DNA of 64,000 nucleotides. Origin: Isoetes taiwanensis (lineage: Eukaryota; Streptophyta; Lycopodiopsida; Isoetales; Isoetaceae). The notes below the pieces were generated by a model that saw only the letters and a program-made list of their open reading frames with translations, had not been told where the DNA came from and ran no database searches. Positions 1 through 11,641 of the stretch are shown here, piece by piece; the stretch's first letter is position 1, and each line of letters starts with the position of its first letter. The stretch spans positions 17,856,041-17,920,040 of the forward strand of contig JAJEKV010000002.1 in NCBI GenBank assembly GCA_021234155.1, in the 5' to 3' direction. The position numbers and the translations under genes are program-made.

Positions 1-1380
1 TTCAGATCGTACCCTAGTATGGCAGAAAACAAGAACGTTGCTTCTTTGTTGGAGACTCTGCTTATCAATGAGCTCTGTAATCATGGCCTAGAACCAGAAT
101 CACCAACACTTTGGCAAAGTCTTCTTAGTAAATGCATCACCGTTTTGTTGTTTTAACAAAAATGGTTCCCATTTCATATCATTGATTTGGAAACATGATC
201 TTATAGGCACTGTTATTGACAAGCAAAACTTAATAGAGTATAAACCTCATATATGTTTCAAACCTTATATCAGTAACCTAGAATTAAAAAAAAAAACAAA
301 CACTTCTAATGCTCATCTATTGTCTTTGAAATGCCAGAGAAAGGCTTGAGGATCAAGATCAGGTAAGGAGCATTTCCATGGTTGCCATCGCCACCTAACA
401 TGCACCTGCATAACCTTCTGCCACTGGATTGCAGAAAAGAGCTTTGTAGAATAAGAACACGCCCCCCATAACCAATGGTTCAAAATGGTCGGAATGGCAA
501 AACGAAGGGCAAACGTGCGAAAAACCTTTTGTGAGAGGGAAAAATAAGATGCGTTTCAGACTGAGATTGCAAAAAGCCATAGACGCTCACCTCTAGGAAG
601 AAGGCCTAATGAAAATCCTTTGCCGGAGAGAAATATCAACCCTAACTTGTTATTGAATATGAAGCTGATTGCAGGATCATGAAATCTCTCATTCAGACGT
701 TTCAACAAGTTGCAGCTGTCAGCGGAATCTTGGAATGCAAGAACGGTGCTTCAAGTTGAAGCCAAAGGGCTTCTTGCATGGGCTTTCTTCCTATTACACA
801 ACGTCAGAACGCCGGCACGACGCGGGCATAACTTCCCACGCTCCTATGACCACCTGGAATTTTGACGAATTTTCACGATCGTAGATGAAATCAGACGGTT
901 GAAATAGCATCCACTTGCACAAAAATCCCAATTGGCGGCAACGTGGACACTCTAAAATTGCTTCACAGTGTCCACTTGCGTTTGTGCAAACGTGCTAAAA
1001 AAAAGAAAAAAACCCAACCTGGACTAGTAAACCTAGACCAGAGATCTGCCTCAGTCAATCCCTTGGCAGTATTAGCATCCTACTACCAGTATGAGCATTT
1101 CTGGCATAATATCCTTTTACCTATATTTCCTTAATTATTCATAATAGTTTCAGCCAATATACCATTTTTACATCCATGAAATGATAATAGAATCATATAT
1201 AATTTCAACATCACTGTAAGTAGCAATTCAAACTTGACAATTGTAGTATATATGAGAACGAAAAACAATGATCAACATTTATTGCAGCTTAAGCCATTTG
1301 TCAATAGCACATTTGTGTCTATAAATTGATTACATATCCATTTTGATCAGCTTTTAACTGTTACTAACTTATAAGAACCC
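1..1380. other. Non-coding stretch, no gene recognised
   Basis: Only short open frames occur here, with no domain, no codon-like continuity and no convincing splice pattern. The stretch is AT-rich with several short A runs. It ends at the poly-T tract that marks the 3' end of the minus-strand LINE. An unrecognised UTR or exon cannot be excluded. Confidence 0.5.
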
Positions 1381-1666
1381 ATTAAGTATGAAGAAAACCC
1401 TTTTTTTTTTTTTTTTTTTTTTTTGAGGGTAAGATATATGTATATTAATATGAAACTAGAAAATATGTACAATAGAACCCCCATAGGGGAGATGCAGATG
1501 ATAAGGGAGTCCCGGTACTTGTACTACAGAGGGCGTCTCCTCGTCTTCCCCACTAAGAGGGTACTATAAGGAAAAACTTCTTTCTTCGCCAAAGAGTGGG
1601 TACTATAGGGAGAGCCAACTCCATTCCAGTACAAAGGATCCACGAGTGAATCTAGGACACAATCAG

Positions 1667-2220
1667 TTACTCATTGTCAACCCAATGGCACCTGAAGTAT
1701 GAGTAGAATCCGACCAAGGACCCTATTTTATCAAGTCCTTTATTGTATTTCGTGCCTTTCTCCTTATGGTGAGATAGAGCCATCAGAGCAACCTCCATAT
1801 TGAAAAAGTTTTTTAGCTTTTCCATAGAGATCCCCTGACCACCCAGGGCCACGTCACAACGATGCTTCCAGATAATCCAGAGTGCCAGATTCACCAGAGA
1901 GGCCTCAATGCAGCAACGATCTGAGTTGATGAGTAGCTCGCCATACCACCGGCTTAACATAATACCAATGATAGGGCGGACTCCACCGCTGTAATCCAAA
2001 GAATCCGGGGAAAAAAAAGGTGAGATATGGATTCCGTAACCTGGCAACCCAATGGACATCTATCATCCACTGTAATGCCCTTACTGAATAATCTTTCCAT
2101 AGTACTTAATCCCCCTTGAAGAGCTAACCATCTGAAGAACTGAATCTTCCTGGAGCAGATAGTTTTCCAGGAGTTAGACAGTAAGGTTTTGGTGTCTGCC
2201 ATATCGACTCCAAGCCTCAC
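1667..2220 (-). pseudogene. LINE A C-terminal zinc-finger region (zf-RVT), frameshifted
   Basis: Downstream of the ORF2 stop, two overlapping minus-strand frames continue the element. The first contains RKIQFFRWLALQGGLSTMERL and then CPLGCQVTESISHLFF, the C-x3-C...H pattern of the reverse-transcriptase zinc-binding domain. The second holds a Trp-rich tail with LALWIIWKHRCD. Such domains normally end plant LINE ORF2 proteins in a single frame. Here a stop at 2272 and at least one frameshift separate them, so the C-terminus is broken. Confidence 0.75.
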
Positions 2221-2271
2221 CTCTCGCTATCGGGGGTATCCGGCATAAATCTCTCAGATATTCTCTTTACA

Positions 2272-5200
2272 CTATCTTTGGATTAGCCCATCATATAGCC
2301 AATTCTCCCGTGACCCCACAATACCGGTCAGATTAGTGGTTTTCCGTAGGATTTCCTTCAAGACTTTACGGTCACCTTCCCCTGAATTCGGGATTACCCT
2401 TTTGAGTACAGTCCAGCTGACCCATCTGCCATTAACCCAAAGGTGTTGTAACTGAGTTATACCACAACCCTTCCATTTGACGAAGATGCGAGGGTGTGAG
2501 AGTGCCAAGGGAAGCCCGTTTCTCTCCCAGATCCCAGTGTTCCAAAATAGACTGAATCCTCCAGCATCCCTAGGGGGATCCATCGGGGAGAAGAGATGCT
2601 GCACTTTTAGCCAAGCCTGGAGAATTTTACGCATAACAGGGGAAGTACCGGGGGCCACCTTGAAGGTGTAGAATTGAGCGCCCAACTCATCCCTAGGGAG
2701 AGATGGTTTACCAAGGAGCTTGCCCTGTTTCAACCAATAAGAAACAAACCTCAAAGCAGGGGATGACTCACCTAGTAGTGCTCGCCAGACAAATTTTGCA
2801 GCCAGGGCCTGAGCTTGTAATGAGGGATCCTTACAGCCCAATCCACCATCTCTTTTGTCACGACAGAGCTCCCCCCAGGCTACCTTCGCCATGCCCCCCC
2901 AGATAAATTTCCGGATGATAGTTTGGATTTGGTTATAAACCCCTTTCTGAGCAACCACAACTGATGAGTAATAAATATGAGAGGCAGCAAGAACAGCGTT
3001 TGCCACAGTCACACGTCCAGCTGTAGACAGAGACTTTATGGACCATAGACTAACCTTCTTCCTCAACTTATCAAGTATGGGGGCCCACAGACCTTTAAGA
3101 TTTTCTGATAGCGTCAAGGGAAGTCCAAGAAGTTTAACTGATTCCCGGATAGTGACTACAGGGAAGCCTAGACCCCTGGCTCGAGGGTCAATGTCGCTTT
3201 CTGAAGGCCATAGAACGGAACATTTATTGGCATTGAGACCAATACCAGAGATGACCTCAAAGGACAACAGGATCTCCCGGAATGAGAGAAAGCTATTATC
3301 GTCATATCTGAGAAACATAAAGGTGTCGTCAGCGTACTGCATTATCGTCAGCTTATCCCCACCTTCTGGGAAGGTTAGACCTTCTAGGTTCCCCTCTGAT
3401 GCTTTGAGGTAGACCATTCTTGTTAGAAGATTTGCCATGATGAGAAACAGATAGGGAGCAAGGGGGCAACCTTGCCTAATGCCTTTCTTGAGATTAAATA
3501 GACCAGAAGGTTGCCCGTTAACTAGCACCGATGTTGAGGCCAGGCTGTTCATCCCTAGGGTTAGTTTGATGAATTGGGTGTCAAATCCCATGCAACCCAT
3601 AACCGCACGTAATGCCCACCGAGGGAATCGTGACGCCTTCCTAAAATCCATCTTAATCAATACACACTTCTGTTTAGATACCTGACACCAGTGCAGCCCT
3701 TCCCTGGCTGCGAGATAGTTATCCAGGATATATCTGCCCGGCAAGAAGGCTGATTGCTCCGTCCCAATGACCCTATTGAGAATAGGCTTCAAGCGGTTCG
3801 CAATAATTTTCATTATTACTTTGTAGATGGCATTGGTGAGAGCGATCGGCCTCCACTCACTTAAGCTTAGAGGCCTGGGGACCTTGGGGACAAGCGTGAT
3901 GAAACCTGCTGCAAGAGTAGGGTGTAGAGAGCACGAAGTCCATGCACCAGAAACAGCTCTAGTGAAATCTTCCCCAAGAACATCCCAAAATTCGACGAAG
4001 AATTCAGGAGGGAAACCATCTGGACCAGGAGATTTTCCAGCAGCAAGAGAGCAAAGCGTCTTATAGATCTCGTCCTTCTCTACACTGCGTAGTAAGTGCC
4101 TATTATCTGCCTCACTAACCTTCTCCCCCCAATCAACATTAGCCAGCCAGGTGTTTAGTTGAGGATGGAAGGAGGGAGGTAAGGGATCTTCCACAAATTG
4201 TTTTTCAAAACTTCCTCGTATGAAGGACCTGATTTCCTGTGGGTCTTCCAGTGTATTGAGGTTATCATCTTTTATCATAACAATACTGTTATCTGCTAAC
4301 CTTGCCCCAGCCAACCTAAAGAAGCATTTAGAATTTTCATGGTCTAGCTCAGCATACCATTTAGTTTTGGAACGAACAGCCGCTCCTCGAGCTTCCTCCT
4401 CTTCTATCGCCTTGGCCTTCCCTTCCAGCTCCAACTCAGCATTTTGTTTTACCACATTGTGCGGGTCCAATAGCAGTTCCTGTTTGACCTCCCTCAGAAG
4501 GTTATAGACTTCTTCCTTTTCCTTTTTAAACTCCATAGCTCTGCTCCTGCCCCAACCTTTTACCCACTGCTTTATATGACCAATCTTTTTCACCCAACTC
4601 TTCATACTATATGGGTTGTCCACAACAGCAAGTGAGGAAACAAAGACCCTGAAGGGCTTGCAGAAAGCCGCTTTCCCCAGCCAAGATGCATTAAACTTAA
4701 AGGGGGTGTTTCCATTCATCCTAGTAGAGGGAATGCTTTCCAAGATCAAACTTTGGGGGACGTGATCAGAGTGAGAAAAAGCCAACTCACCCTCAACATA
4801 GCACCTATCCATGAAACCAGCCGACTTGTTGGCCATGTAGAACCTGTCCAGCAGGCAATAAACTCTATCCTGCCCCTTTTGCTTATTTGACCAGGAGAAG
4901 GTGACGTTGGAAGGCGGGACCAAGGCAAATCCCACATTATCAAGTAATGAATTCCAGCTGTAGTCCTCCTCAGTAGATAGGTTTCTATGTAGGCCTATTT
5001 TCTGATCCCATATGTCGGTCATGTTGAAGTCACCACCTAAGATCCAATTTTCAGTGATGTCGGCCTGGAGATTGATCCAGGACTCAATCTCCTTCCACAT
5101 AACTGCCCTTTCCCCCGGCTTGTTGGATGCATAGACATTGATAATTCCCCACTGATTATTATTTGTTTCAAAGGTAACCACCTGCCATCGCCCATCCCCT

Positions 5201-5451
5201 ACAGAGTGGTAAGATTTTTGTACTAGACCTTTCCAGAGAATACATGTGCCCCCTTTCGTCCGACTGGCTGCACAACTGAGGGAGGAATAGTTGTTGCCAA
5301 CCCAATTGCCTAGAGAGCTTGCCTGGAGGTCGGGGAGCCTATGTTCCTGAATCATAATTATATCTGCATTCATGGAGCGGATTGCAGCAAGTACTCTACC
5401 ACGTTTGAGAACACCCTTTATACCCCTAAGGTTCCAAGAAACAATCTTCAT
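2272..5451 (-). CDS. LINE A ORF2: endonuclease-reverse transcriptase
   Basis: The frame is open for about 1060 codons. The start at 5451 is chosen because the family's endonuclease opening MKIVSWNLRG begins there; the frame extends 34 codons further upstream without a family match. Residues about 1-230 form the apurinic-like endonuclease, with WNLRG near the N-terminus, QEHR, GGDFN and a C-terminal SDH motif. The reverse transcriptase lies at roughly residues 430-720 and includes GKSPGPDG, the motif A start KMDFRKA, GIRQGCPLAP and the catalytic YADD. Motif A seems to have lost a few residues: the usual AFD after the lysine is replaced by AS followed by RFPRW. The enzyme nicks target DNA and primes cDNA synthesis on the RNA. 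The long open frame implies a fairly recent insertion, but the motif A lesion suggests this copy is inactive. Confidence 0.9.
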   Translation of the reverse strand: MKIVSWNLRGIKGVLKRGRVLAAIRSMNADIIMIQEHRLPDLQASSLGNWVGNNYSSLSCAASRTKGGTCILWKGLVQKSYHSVGDGRWQVVTFETNNNQWGIINVYASNKPGERAVMWKEIESWINLQADITENWILGGDFNMTDIWDQKIGLHRNLSTEEDYSWNSLLDNVGFALVPPSNVTFSWSNKQKGQDRVYCLLDRFYMANKSAGFMDRCYVEGELAFSHSDHVPQSLILESIPSTRMNGNTPFKFNASWLGKAAFCKPFRVFVSSLAVVDNPYSMKSWVKKIGHIKQWVKGWGRSRAMEFKKEKEEVYNLLREVKQELLLDPHNVVKQNAELELEGKAKAIEEEEARGAAVRSKTKWYAELDHENSKCFFRLAGARLADNSIVMIKDDNLNTLEDPQEIRSFIRGSFEKQFVEDPLPPSFHPQLNTWLANVDWGEKVSEADNRHLLRSVEKDEIYKTLCSLAAGKSPGPDGFPPEFFVEFWDVLGEDFTRAVSGAWTSCSLHPTLAAGFITLVPKVPRPLSLSEWRPIALTNAIYKVIMKIIANRLKPILNRVIGTEQSAFLPGRYILDNYLAAREGLHWCQVSKQKCVLIKMDFRKASRFPRWALRAVMGCMGFDTQFIKLTLGMNSLASTSVLVNGQPSGLFNLKKGIRQGCPLAPYLFLIMANLLTRMVYLKASEGNLEGLTFPEGGDKLTIMQYADDTFMFLRYDDNSFLSFREILLSFEVISGIGLNANKCSVLWPSESDIDPRARGLGFPVVTIRESVKLLGLPLTLSENLKGLWAPILDKLRKKVSLWSIKSLSTAGRVTVANAVLAASHIYYSSVVVAQKGVYNQIQTIIRKFIWGGMAKVAWGELCRDKRDGGLGCKDPSLQAQALAAKFVWRALLGESSPALRFVSYWLKQGKLLGKPSLPRDELGAQFYTFKVAPGTSPVMRKILQAWLKVQHLFSPMDPPRDAGGFSLFWNTGIWERNGLPLALSHPRIFVKWKGCGITQLQHLWVNGRWVSWTVLKRVIPNSGEGDRKVLKEILRKTTNLTGIVGSRENWLYDGLIQR

Positions 5452-5955
5452 TTTGTTTATAATATTAGTCTGACAGTATCGTGCTCTAATAACAAGATCC
5501 AGATGCAATAGGGGGCTTTGTCGATAGAAGCCAATGTAGGTCGCAAGTACCAAGGTAGATGTAGCTTGTTATCCCGTTAATCGTTGACCCTTTTAGAGTA
5601 GAAACATATAGGTGAACTCAGCCTTTAGAAGTTCCAAGCCATGTAACGGATTTCCTAAAAGCAACAACTTGGCCAGCCTGAACTTCAGGCTTGAACTTGT
5701 CCTTTGCAATAAGCATTTATCCAATAAGCATCATGTTGTTCCAATATCTATATCTGGAGACTAATGTAGCAGATAATATTTTAATTACAAGTTTGATCTT
5801 TCCTAGAACAGACTCTTGCTAGAAAGCAAAGCTAAAATAATAGTAGTTTAAAAAACCAGTTTATGTGCTGCCTTTGTCATTGTAAACTCCATAGTAACGA
5901 GCTTCAGCAAAAAAGTGAGCAAAATCTCCAACATTCTTCCAGCCAAATCCAACTA

Positions 5956-6110
5956 CAAAAGCAAGGGGAACAATGGGAAGAAAATCCCGTACCTGCAGCC
6001 AATCAGTACCCTATTAGCGTGAAAACGGTATCAGGGCAAGGGCCAAAAGGTACATTGAGATTTTCGGTTTATCACTGATTACCCATTGTGCCTCTTGCCC
6101 TTCTAGCCAA
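5956..6110 (+). ncRNA. Candidate stem-loop transcript, copy 1 (microRNA-precursor-like)
   Basis: The 5' arm, about 6033-6057, contains GGGCAAG and then AGGTACATTG. The 3' arm, about 6081-6101, contains CATTGTGCCT and CTTGCCC. They pair over GGGCAAG/CTTGCCC and AGGTACA/TGTGCCT, with a bulge holding GGCCAAA. A related segment lies at 8039-8190: its two arms are similar and its loop differs, a pattern typical of paralogous microRNA genes. The 5' flank is also similar between the copies, so spliced exons or another duplicated non-coding RNA are possible. The 3' arm shares TGCCTCTT with miR408, but I do not call it miR408. No transcript evidence is available, and the strand is uncertain. Confidence 0.4.
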
Positions 6111-6847
6111 ATTTAACTAAAAGAATAAAAGGAGAAATCCTAGCAACTGCTCGAACAGATGTAAATGCTTGTTAATACATATGAAGCTTGGTACAATCTG
6201 TATCAATATTTAACTGCAATATGTATTTGCATGTTCTAAAATAATCATAGAACCTAACTATATCAGACCTATATAGCATCTGTGTATTGCTCATACAAGA
6301 GCCTGATCTGTAAATTCTATAGTATGCAACAACTAGGAGCTAGTGCAACACAAACGGAATTAAAACCCTGCAGAAAACTCTTCCAGCATTAATTCTAGAT
6401 AACTATCAATATGTAGATATCTTGCTAAGCGCAAAATGCTGTTACTATATATGTGCAGGTCTAAGTTCTCAAGTATTCTAAAACTGTGAACACCTACCAC
6501 ATTGCTTGCTCAGCGATGGTTAAAAACCAAAGAATGAAATATGCATAAAACCTGTTTATAAGCTGCTCCATATCATTCGATGCTTCAAAAATCCTTCAGG
6601 AATCGAGAATAGATTCTGTTCAAGCCAATATCACTCTTCAGGCTTTTGCAAAACGAAGTACTTTTGCATACTCTTCAGGCAAATGCAAAATACTCCAAGT
6701 ATTTCAATTAAGGGCTATGTTACAACTGGCAACTCCAAAGGGCTCTGCAACAAAATATTCTTCTTCTTATATCCCGAATCATCTGCTACAAAGCTCCAAA
6801 AGGTATCTACAGCAAGCTCCAGGCATTTTGCATTGCACCTTCATCAT

Positions 6848-6930
6848 CTGCTTCAGAGCATTTCTATCAGAATCTACTTCAGAGTGCTTCTATCAGAATC
6901 TACTTCAAAGCATTTCCTTCAAGATTGAAT
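6848..6930. repeat. Short tandem repeat, about 26-bp unit
   Basis: CTTCAGAGCATTTCTATCAG is followed by two variants of itself: CTTCAGAGTGCTTCTATCAG and a shorter CTTCAAAGCATTTCCTTCAA. That gives roughly three diverged units. Confidence 0.6.
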
Positions 6931-7019
6931 GCTTAGGCACTGATCTTCAGAGAATGGGAAGCCAGAAATCTGTCCGCCGTTCTCAAATTCTCAGCAACGA
7001 GCATAATTTCTAGGGTATA

Positions 7020-8030
7020 CAATGCTCAACCGTTAATTATCTATGCCCTAATTGTTTACCTTTTTATTTTTCAATAGAAAAATAAAGAGCTTATATTTAC
7101 TACTTACCAATATCTTTTATGAGAGCAATTGGCAATAGAAAATCCACGTTTGATAAACCTCTTGATATTAAAAGTTGCATGCAACACCTCACATGTTGAT
7201 CTTTACATGTCCAACATGCATTTTAGAAAAAGATGCATGCATATGCTTTAACATAAAAAATACTAGATGAAGCATTTCACTTGTCTAAGTTATTATTTGA
7301 CTTTCATAACAATATCCCATATCAAGGAACTTAGAATAAGCAAATATAGCTTCATAAAGTACCTTTGCCCTTGAATATACCCAAAGGGGAACCTACAATC
7401 TGAGGTGCATGTTGCTCAGTTTCTCAGCCAAACATGCCTTGCACAGCCAACGAAATTGCCAACATTGCAAAAAAAAAAAAAAAAAAAAAAAAAAAATAGT
7501 TCAGGCAAATAGTTTAGGCAACAACCCTAGTAGTCGTTCTAGCTACGTCAGTCAATCCCTCAGTAGCCTTATCATTCCATACATTTAATCGAGCCAATTA
7601 AAGATGGGGCATCAAACAATGGTTCAAAGTCTATTGACTTTAGTCCTTAATATCGTTTTTTAATCAAGAGCCAACCTGATATATCCTGATCATACATATT
7701 TATCACTGCAAATTTCAACAATTGAATACTCCCTTGATTATCTAAGCATCAAATATAAAATGTGGCAAGAAGCCAGCCACATTCTGAGTCAAAGTTTCAA
7801 AATTATTACTCATGCATTAACTTATGCAGAGAAAACATTAAGATATCAGCACAAATTGTATATCTTGTTCATAATAAAAGAAAATATTGTCTAGTATAAA
7901 GCCACTTCTCTTGATTCAAAAAACCTTTATTTGAACCGAGGTCCTCCTTCAATTAATTGCATGAACTCCAGCTTGTAAGCTAAGACATGCAGCCATCATA
8001 CTTCCATCATCCAGTATGCAAAAACAGCTT
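7020..8030. other. Non-coding stretch with an A homopolymer
   Basis: The sequence is AT-rich and holds no supported gene. An A run of about 27 nt lies near 7470-7496. It could be a decayed retroelement tail, but no element body could be recognised beside it. Confidence 0.5.
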
Positions 8031-8038
8031 GACCTAGG

Positions 8039-8190
8039 ACAAGAGAACCACAGTGAGAGGAGAATATCCATACCTGCAGCCAAACAAGCAAACCTTAGCA
8101 CAAAGGGATAATGATGCAGAGGCCAAAAGGTACATTGGGTATTCTTGACTTTTCGCCCTTCACCCAATGTAGGCTCTTGCCCTCAGTTAG
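8039..8190 (+). ncRNA. Candidate stem-loop transcript, copy 2
   Basis: This is the second copy of the segment at 5956-6110. Shared blocks are TACCTGCAGCCAA, GGCCAAAAGGTACATTG and CTCTTGCCCT. Here ACATTGGGT (8132-8140) pairs perfectly with ACCCAATGT (8162-8170). An outer helix AGAG-CC/GGCTCT follows after an unpaired bulge, and the 21-nt loop is unrelated to that of copy 1. Compensating arm changes with loop divergence favour a conserved hairpin. A protein-coding explanation was looked for and not found. Confidence 0.4.
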
Positions 8191-8433
8191 TGTAAGCAAA
8201 TGGAAAAATGGAATGTTATTATAGTAGAATAAATTCAGTAAACATTTCTTGAATTTTAAGATAAAATGATGTCTTATGCAACCAAATCAGTTTTTTCACC
8301 TTTAAAGAAATCTTACTTTTTGCAAGTTCTGATACAATTTCTCAACAAGTTACACCAATCATGCAGAGAATGGCATATCAAGTGGAAGATCAGCATTTTA
8401 TGATATCCAGGCTAAAATCCAGCTTATAATATT

Positions 8434-9640
8434 TTGCCTGCTTATAACGCAGAGCCTTGGAGCCAGCTCCAGGCCAGCGTTGCAGATAACAGTGCACGAA
8501 TCGCATGTCTAGCAGCAGAGATACAGTCCTCAGTACCCCATGTGCTAAGAAGGCAGCTGGCGACGAAGAAGCAGTGGACTATAGAGCTGGATGGCCGCAC
8601 ACAGCAGATGGAGGCTGGTCTCCGCTTGGCACACTTTGAGAGGCAACAGGACAAGCAGGGCTCACTGAAATGCGGGCCCGCCTGGACTCCCTACCCATCA
8701 CCGTGGAAGCTATAACCCAATCAATGGTGGAGAAGCAGGGTCTTGCTGACCTGCGAGCCCGCATGGACTCCCTCTCCACCATCATAGAAGCCCAGGCACA
8801 AGACATGCAGCGTGCTGAGCAGGAGACAATGGCAACCATCTCCCAACTCCAGTCAGAAGTTGAGGAGGCCGCCACCATGATATGAAGCGTCCAGGCCGCC
8901 TTTGAAGCAAGCCAGACAGAGCTGAGAATCCTTCAGAGTAGTGTCGTGACACGATAGCAGGAGGTGCAGGAGCTTCGGGCTACTGTCGCCCAGCAAGGGA
9001 AGGGCCTCCATGCAGAGGCCCATGAACAATTGCAGCAATGCACGCAAGAACTGGCAAGGCAGCACCAAGTCCAGCAGGGGCTGAGCTCCCGACTTTAGAA
9101 AGCAAAAGCCGCAACACAGGACAAGCCAGTCCCACATGTCCCACAGCCTACAAGATGATAACTGGGGATGCTTAATGTTGCACCACCAAGCCACCCCATG
9201 CCACCACCATCCCAGCGCAAGCTACAGTCCACGCCCCGCACACAACCAGCATCTGTCGCGGCAGGCTCAGAGCTTCAGGAGCAGAGACGCAGGAGCCGCA
9301 ATGTAGTGGTGTGTGGCCTGACAGAAGAGATAGGAGAGCACCTCATTTCCTGGCTCCAGACACAGATCTTGGATCAGATGACATTCCAGTCGCCTGTACA
9401 AATTACTAGGGCGAGCTGCTATGGAGCTCAGTGCCTTGACCGCCCACAGGTGGTCACCTTCACAGTCAGGGACACACAAGAACGAGCAGCCTTCCTGTGA
9501 CAGGGCAGGCAGTTGAAGGGGACCGCCTTGTACGTTGACCGGGATCTGACTCCTGCACAGCAGAAAGCCCATAGGCGCGAGTTGAAAAAAACTAGGAACT
9601 TTCGCAAACAGGGAGGAGCAGCGTCCGGGGAAGGATGCAC
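8434..9640 (+). pseudogene. LINE B ORF1 remnant: coiled coil plus RRM-like nucleic-acid-binding domain
   Basis: The first about 650 bp encode Gln/Glu/Ala-rich helices with heptad-like spacing (for example RARMDSLSTIIEAQAQDMQ), broken by stops near 8883 and 8955. They are followed at about 9270-9500 by RRRSRNVVVCGLTEE and RPQVVTFTVRDTQERAAFL, and at about 9513-9600 by LYVDRDLTPAQQKAHR. This order matches the L1 ORF1p plan of trimerising coiled coil, RRM-like domain and basic C-terminal segment. In active elements the protein coats the element RNA as a chaperone. At least three in-frame stops make this copy non-functional. Confidence 0.7.
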
Positions 9641-9789
9641 GTCTTCCGGCGACCAAATGCTGATGCAGGTACCTCGAACACTCGAGGCCCTTCTGATGGG
9701 ATCCCAGCTCCAGTGGCCACACCTACCACTACCGCTAGGCCACATGCTGCCACCATGTCTCCCGCCATCCCTTGTGCTGCCACCACCGG

Positions 9790-10830
9790 ATCTATAACTG
9801 CAGCTCCTGCCACGTGGTCTCTCAGAATTGTCGGGGCTTCCCATGGCAGAAGGGTGATAATCTCAACTCAATTGTCGCCGATATGGACCTCATCTTTTCC
9901 ATGAAAACATGGGAGCATACTGGACACAGGCTACCCAACTTGCCGGAATACCAGCGCCACTCTGTCTTCAATGAAAGCACGAGAAAGCGGGGACATGGAG
10001 GGGTCGCCTGCTACTACCAGACAGCCTTGGCACAGTGAGTTTCCCTGTGCAAGACGAAAAGCACAATAGATACCCGTGGGTCCGCGTGCAAAACTGCGGT
10101 GGCAGCCCCCTCTTTGTGGCGGCCTGCTACTTCCCACATGCTGAGAGCAACTTCTACCATGCCCATTCGGATGTGGACAGGCTACAGCCCTATGTCAATC
10201 TATAGGATGATATACAGAAGCACAAACAATTGGGCAAGGACATGTTGCTTGGAGACTTTAATGCACACACAGGGGCCGAGCAGATCCCGAAATTTGAATC
10301 CCTCACAGAGGATGTGTTGCAGCTGGATCCACAGAGGTGGCTTGGCCAAGGACATCAGATGAAAGCCAGGTGACAGGCTATGGTAGGCAATTGTTGGTGC
10401 TAGGCAGCTACCTTTGATTTGGTCATTTGCAATGGGCTAGCATAGTGGCCGTCTTCTAGCCGCTGCACTTGTAGATAGGAGAAACAGGGAGATGGCATCA
10501 GTGTGGTGGATTATGTACTGGCAGAAGAGCAAGATCTACATCTAATTGCCCATTTCAGCATTGGAACAGACAGTCGGAACGAGGAAGTAGACTCAGACCA
10601 CCAGCCCCTGTTCCTGCATATAGACTGGCAGGCCACTCGCGCGACCATTGCCTCAGCATCCCATGTGTCCCGGCTGCGTCTGGATTATGACCGTGTAGAG
10701 AACCATTCCCGGATGCTTGAGCATGACCTGGAGGAAAACCTGCAACTTCCCACACTTCAGCAACATCCTGGATCGTCACTCCAAAATATTTTGGAGAAGG
10801 GTATTGAGCAAGTCTGCACAGCTTAAAGGA
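9790..10830 (+). pseudogene. LINE B endonuclease remnant
   Basis: Conserved endonuclease blocks are spread over shifting frames. SQNCRGF near 9825 is the N-terminal strand. STRKRGHGGVACYYQ near 9975-10020 is the usual RGGVA-type block. Near 10255-10275 there is a degenerate version of the GDFNAH block. VDYVLAEEQ at about 10505 and EVDSDHQPLFLH at about 10586-10620 form the C-terminal active-site region with the SDH motif. Several frameshifts separate these blocks, so no enzyme could be made. Confidence 0.75.
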
Positions 10831-11641
10831 AACATCATCTTGGAGCAATAGGTACAATATTTACAGCAGCTTTATGATCCATTGGGGGGTCGGGCAATAG
10901 TACCTCCGCAGATGGGCCTAGCATTGGTCATTACAGAGGGGGATGTCATAATGGGCCTACAACACCTCGCTAATGGGAAGGCAGCAGATCTGGATGGCAT
11001 GCAGGCAGAACTTCTCAAGTGGGCTGGGCCCCCAATGGTGCCGGTCCTCATGGCACTATTCAATAAAGAATTGCAAGAAGGCTTCCCCCAGCAGTGGACT
11101 ACTAGTAGAGTTGTGCCCATATACAAGGCAGGTGACCCTCACTGCCCAACCAACTATCGCACCATCATAGTCATCTCTCTCTTTGCAAAATTGTTGACTG
11201 GCATCCTCGAGCAGCGGCTGACGAAATGGGTAGAGGACACAGAGCTGCGGGCTCTGACACAGGCAGGCTTCCGACCCAGACATTCCACCATTGATCATAT
11301 CTTCACTCTGCGAACATTAATTGAGGATAGCAGGAATCACTGACAAAACATGTACTGTTGTTTCGTGGATTTCACGAAGGCTTTCGACACAGTACCTCAG
11401 GACAAGTTGTGGGATAGATTGAGGCAACTGGGGACCCCCATCAACTTGCAAAATGCAATATACAGGCTATACGAGGCATGCTCAGGTTGTCTCATACCGT
11501 CAAGGGAGCCTGTCATCAGTAGTATTGGAGTGCGCCAGGGTGGCCCTCTCTCCTCGACGTCAGCTGGAAGATTGGATTGCTGAGCACGGAGGAGGGGGGC
11601 GTTCAACTTATGCACCACATTATTCGGCAACTCATATGTGC

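Larger units (their letters stand above)
1401..5553 (-). mobile_element. LINE A: L1-type non-LTR retrotransposon, probably 5' truncated
   Basis: A minus-strand element ends at a 24-nt T run at 1401-1424, which is the poly(A) tail read from the other strand. It carries an endonuclease-reverse transcriptase ORF and a C-terminal zinc-finger remnant. No ORF1 (gag-like) frame lies upstream of the endonuclease start at 5451, so the copy seems 5' truncated near the start of ORF2. I found no convincing target-site duplication, so the upstream limit is approximate. The sequence just inside the poly-T run, GAGGGTAAG followed by an AT-rich stretch and GTACAAT, resembles that of the insertion at 29284-30625, which suggests related 3' ends. 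Confidence 0.85.

Noticed and set aside
3038-3412. Plus-strand open frames across 2.4-4.5 kb
   Set aside because: They are antisense shadows of the long LINE A ORF2 on the minus strand.
5978-5989. GAAGAAAATCCC as the right-hand target duplication of LINE A
   Set aside because: It is imperfect, and the surrounding sequence is collinear with the segment at 8039-8190, so no insertion boundary lies there.
6081-6101. miR408 family member
   Set aside because: Only about 8-10 bases match in a row, and the opposite arm does not match the family star sequence.
7470-7496. A run as the tail of another LINE
   Set aside because: No LINE body or target duplication could be recognised on either side.
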